64,000 nt of DNA from positions 36,098,001-36,162,000 of the forward strand of contig NC_056760.1 of the NCBI RefSeq assembly GCF_018687715.1. The letters are read 5' to 3'. Below the pieces are notes generated by a model. It was not told the DNA's origin. It searched no databases and saw only the letters and a list, made by a program, of their open reading frames with translations. Every line of letters starts with the position of its first letter. Positions within the stretch are counted from its first letter, which is position 1. A program made the translations under genes and the position numbers. Origin of the DNA: Carya illinoinensis (Eukaryota > Streptophyta > Magnoliopsida > Fagales > Juglandaceae). Shown piece by piece: positions 60,463 through 64,000 of the stretch.

Positions 60463-61511
60463 TGTAAAGGCAAAAATTGGATAGGATTAGATGACTAAAT
60501 GATAAGGTTTATCTTATCATTATTTGATTAAATTTGGATGAATGATAAGGTTCATCTTATCATTATTTGATTAAATTTGGATGAATGTAAAATAAGTATT
60601 GATTTGTATCTAAACAATATTGAGTCTATCTAGAAGTCTTAGGTGTTGTTTAGATAAGTCTTTGAGGTTAAAATCGAGTTCTGGAAGATTGGTATTTATC
60701 AAGAAGAAAGCTGAACAGAATTTAGTCAATAACAGAAGATATTATCGCTAAATGTTAGCAGTCCGTCGGAACACGTCTTCGTATCTGTTGCTAACCGTCA
60801 GCAGAGTCCTACTATGACTAGAACTCTTTTGAACAGAGTTAAGTCAATAACAGAAGATATTATCGCGAAATGTTAGCAGTTCGTCAGAACACGTTTTCGC
60901 GTATGTTGCTAACCGTCAGCAGAGTCCTACTGCAACTAGAACTCTTTCCAGACTTTCTATTTAAAGGGATTCGGTTTTGTATCTTTTCAAGGACTTCAAG
61001 CCACGAATTTTACAGAGAAGATTCTGAATGTTCATGAGAGAAAATTCACTTGAGAATTTTCATGGGGTTTTTCATATCTTCTTGAGTGTGATCATGTTTT
61101 GAGTGTGAAGGAACATCGATTGGATTTCAGCCTCTGGAGTTCCAGAAGGGAAGTCAACATTTGAAGATCGCCAGAAGTTCTGGCTGCTACTGCGGTAGAA
61201 GACAAACGGGTCGTTTGTCTAGGCAAGTAAGATAGTCGAATTGCAAAGATTTTGTAATTGATTATTGCTTGTAATTGTTCTTCAAATAATAAGATTGACT
61301 TTCCTGGGTTTGGCTACCCTGTAGGGTTTTACCTTTAAAGAGTTCTTTAAAGGGTTTCCCTTCGTAACCAATCTTTGTGTCTTGCAAGTTTGATTATTTA
61401 TTTTAAAGTATTTGATTCGTTTCATAATCTTGATAATTGAGATCTAACTTATTTGTTCAAGGAAATTGGTAGACAATTTCGTGATTTTACAGGGGTACGT
61501 TGGGAATTTCA
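60463..61511 (+). repeat. 3' LTR of retroelement 2
   Basis: 1049 bp, TG...CA, same length as the 5' LTR and about 97.5% identical by eye. Also carries the 118-bp internal duplication. Confidence 0.94.
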
Positions 61512-61516
61512 GATGT

Positions 61517-62286
61517 GAACCCGCAGAATTGAAATCCCTTAAACCCATAATCAATTTGAAAACTCACTCAAGAAAACTAAAATCAAGTCAATAGGTGAAA
61601 AAATTAGACCCGTTGAAAACTCATTTTAAGAACCTAGATTATGTTAAAATTTAGACCCATTGAAAAACTCGTCTTAAGAACGTATATTATAAGGAGGAAC
61701 ATCACAAAAGTTATGATTTACCTTTGATAAGTTCAAAAGTTCAATAAGAACAAGAGGAGATAACTCAACTTACAATGAAAATTTAATATTGTCTAACCAT
61801 GAAGTGGGCAGCCACAAGATGTTTAAATACTCTCCAACAAAAGTAATCCTAGGTAAAAAAATAAGATCCCTTTCCAAAAATACCCTTAAGTGAACAGTTC
61901 GGTGCTACAGTATTGTGAATAGTGCCTCACTACAGTAACTCCTTGAAACCCTAGTTCAACATTTCCCAACATGCCCTTAAGTCGTTCTTATAATAAACCC
62001 AATTATTCTAAACTAATAAAATAAGTACTTTGAATGAATTAACAAAGTTGAAAGCCTTCAGGTCATGTTGATCTGTTGCTCTCTTTCATAGCTTGTATAA
62101 AATTGATCAAAATTGGTTCTCCTTCCTTTAAACTCATCTTGAGTGTTGGGCTCTTGCTAACTTCATCCCAAATGGATTGCACCAATCATTGCATTGCCTC
62201 CTTGATTTTCTTGGCTCTTGATCTTGTAATGACCCATCTAAAACTTGCAACGGATATTTAAGACTATGTCCATCTTGGTGCCCATC
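61517..62286. other. Unidentified insertion or diverged intron of receptor copy 3
   Basis: Not alignable by eye with the intron of copy 1. Paired phrases recur (TAGACCCGTTGAAAACTC and TAGACCCATTGAAAAACTC near 61606 and 61657). Read on the minus strand, a leader-like part (GAGAGTATTTAAACATCTTG) recalls an LTR promoter region, so a solo LTR is possible but unproven. Intron homology to copy 1 resumes at 62287. Confidence 0.35.
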
Positions 62287-62571
62287 AATTGCAAACACTA
62301 ATTTTAAAAGACATTGATTGTATTTAGGTTTCTTTTCTTCCTCTACAAAGTATGCCTACACGAAGACAGTTACTAAAAAATGTGATGTATATAGCTTTGG
62401 AGTGGTAGCACTAGAAGTATTTATGGGAAGGCATCTAGGAGAACTCTTGTCCTCATTATCATAATCATCATTATCATCTCAAAACATGATATTAAATGAA
62501 ATATTATACCAACACCTGCCACCTCCAATCGTCTCATTGGACAGGATATTTTGCTTGTTGCTACAATAGCA
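62287..62571 (+). pseudogene. LRR receptor-kinase copy 3, end of intron and partial exon 2
   Basis: Homologous to 14545-14840 of copy 1. The acceptor is destroyed (ACAAAG in place of TTATAG), a stop appears within the Ser-rich loop (TCATAATCATC near 62459), and exon 2 breaks off at CTACAATAGCAT where a poly-T tract begins the LINE insertion. Confidence 0.88.
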
Positions 62572-64000
62572 TTTTTTTTTTGGGACAAAACCTCCATTTT
62601 ATTTAATAAATCCTCAGTTTAGGTGGAGGAAATACATGATAACAAGACCCATACTAGGACCACAAAAGAAGTACCCATACTAAGATAAAGGACTCCAAAC
62701 AACAAAATACAAGGATGATAATGGACACAGACCTCGGAGTTTCCTCGGTAATTGCATAAAATTATTACATACTTGGTTTTTCCCTTGCACAACAAGTTTC
62801 GCCAAGTAATGGTGATGAAGCAAGTACCATATGTTCTGGAGCAATCATGCTGGAAAGAGCGTGGGGGTGGCATAAACTTCTGGTTGGACTCTTGGATGGG
62901 AGATGGACCCCTGACCGATGCTTTAGAAAAAATAGAGTCCCCTAGGCTCAAGATATGTGAATGTAAAATAGACAATATATGGGACGTGTAACTTATAAAG
63001 GGTCTAGTGGGGGAGGAAAAAATGGAGGAGATACTCAAAGTCTTGGGAAATCCTCAAGAGGGGCGCAATTTGCTCATATGGACTCCATCCAAAGACGGCA
63101 TGTTTACGGTTCGAAATGTTTGGGAGTGCATGCGAATGAAGTCCCCCGAAACTCCATGGTCAATGTGGGTTTGGCATGAATTTCTACCAAAAAAAATCTC
63201 GATTATGGTATGGAAAGTGTGGAACAATAGCCTTAGTGTGGATGATAGATTGAGAAGGATAGGGATCCCGATTTTATCAAAATGTAACTGTTGCCATGTA
63301 GGTGGATATGGGGACATTAATCACGTGCTCTATGCTGGTGACTTTGCTCAACAAATATGGAGGAGATGCACTCAGCACTGGGAATTCCTTTTTGGGAGGA
63401 AATAACATCGAAGGAAAATATGTTACTATGGTTTAGGCGTGCATTTCGGCCATCTCAAATGGGAGTAAGCTGGGGTGTACTCCCCTCCATTGTTACATGG
63501 AAACTGTGGCTGAGGAGATGCAGGGCAGGTATGGGAGAAAATACAAATTCAATAGAAGACGTGTGGCAGGCGGTTAGACTTTGGACGACCAGGTTGATGA
63601 AGGACTCCTCAAGGTTTCAGAAGCATGTACGTGGGGATAAAGAAATGCTGAAGGGTCTGAACATTGATGTAATACCACTGAGGTTAAAACATGCACAAGT
63701 GGTCAGGTGGATAAAGCCCCAGTAGGGGAGATATAAGCTCAATACAGACGGAAGCAGTAGTCCAGGTGCTTCAGGCGTAGGAGGTCTCCTTTGAGATGCC
63801 AACGGTAATTTAATTTTTGCTTTCTCCGTAGACTTTCGTTTTGGAAGTAATAACGCGGCTGAATTAAAGGCTACCCTATATGGACTAAAGATCTGTCAAG
63901 AATAGAAGATTAATGGGGTGGAGGTTGAAACCCACTCACTTCTGGTGGTTAAGTAGATTTGCGGTGCTAAATATAGAGTGTGGTATCTTGAAGACTATTG
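62572..64000. mobile_element. LINE (non-LTR retrotransposon) with inverted 5' segment, continues past window
   Basis: The left 170 bp is a LINE 3' end on the minus strand: a T10 tract (poly-A on that strand) then the complement of a 3' untranslated region reading ...GGAGGTTTTGTCCC before the tail. From about 62750 the orientation flips. The plus strand encodes, across several frames, GGGINFWLDSWMGDGPLT (post-RT), a zf-RVT domain (63160-63380: VWHEFLPKKISIMVWKVWNN, CNCCHVGG, NHVLYAGDF) and the start of RNase H (63733 on: LNTDGSSSPGASG, NNAAELKATLYGL). Frameshifts and stops (63782-63800, 63904) show it is dead. Opposed segments with the junction near 62740 fit twin priming. RT proper is missing. 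Confidence 0.85.

Larger units (their letters stand above)
55806..61511 (+). mobile_element. Gag-only LTR retroelement 2 (Ty1/copia type), complete, 5706 bp
   Basis: Two 1049-bp LTRs (55806-56854 and 60463-61511), 5-bp target duplication GATGT (55801-55805 and 61512-61516), primer site, gag frame and polypurine tract are all present. No pol was found between 58755 and 60440. The LTRs differ at about 26 positions by eye (about 2.5%) with no net length change. The 5' LTR begins TA rather than TG. Inserted in receptor-kinase pseudogene copy 3. Confidence 0.94.

Noticed and set aside
62619..63038. 139-residue minus-strand frame
   Set aside because: It spans the junction of the inverted LINE segments; part is LINE 3' untranslated sequence and part the antisense of LINE coding sequence.

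Overview
This is nuclear DNA from a flowering plant. Large spliced genes with GT-AG introns, an AT-rich intergenic background, plant-type Ty1/copia, CACTA, hAT-like and LINE elements, (CT)n and (TA)n tracts and a clade XI/XII-style LRR receptor-kinase cluster all point that way. The mix of families (MIK2-like receptor kinase, plastid thioredoxin-like PRXL2, exportin-4, heme oxygenase 2, spinster-like transporter) suggests a eudicot, plausibly a woody rosid. The species is inference only.

The framework is a tandem LRR-receptor-kinase cluster on the + strand. Copy 1 (10785-14991) is the only one that reads as a complete gene: two exons, 24 LRRs, a transmembrane helix and a kinase with its main catalytic residues. 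It carries an in-frame loss of the LRR C-terminal cap. Copy 2 (23741-25362 plus 40966-41680) is a pseudogene whose intron was split by a 15.6-kb CACTA transposon (25363-40962, 3-bp target duplication TCT). Copy 3 (54690-55800 plus 62287-62571) is a pseudogene interrupted by a gag-only copia-type element (55806-61511, 5-bp target duplication GATGT) and cut in its second exon by a rearranged LINE (62572 to the window end).

Between the receptor copies lie decayed host genes. A nine-exon PRXL2/AAED1-like plastid protein gene (15231-18541, minus) has two nonsense codons and two broken splice sites. An intron-free exportin-4 fragment (43740-45018, minus) carries stops and frameshifts. An intron-free chimera (50101-51000, plus) joins a heme-oxygenase-2-like piece in frame to a spinster-like (SPNS) transporter piece. 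A 3.2-kb non-coding block occurs twice (1067-8806 with insertions, and 46338-49495). The left copy has a gag-only retroelement with a 1021-bp LTR inserted at 1481.

The CACTA element is itself nested. Its tnp2-like transposase (29507-33885) is split by an 804-bp GC-rich hAT-like element with a perfect 8-bp target duplication, which in turn holds a foldback carrying a plant snRNA-type promoter pair (USE and TATA). The C-terminal part of a second, TNPA/Transposase_24-like gene lies at 37903-38464, and palindromic subterminal repeats fill the right end.

No tRNA, rRNA, CRISPR array or prokaryotic system was seen. No wholly new biological system is evident. The best leads are the HO2-SPNS chimeric retrocopy, the pair of gag-only retroelements, the LRR-cap deletion in the surviving receptor kinase, and the snRNA-type promoter inside a transposon foldback.
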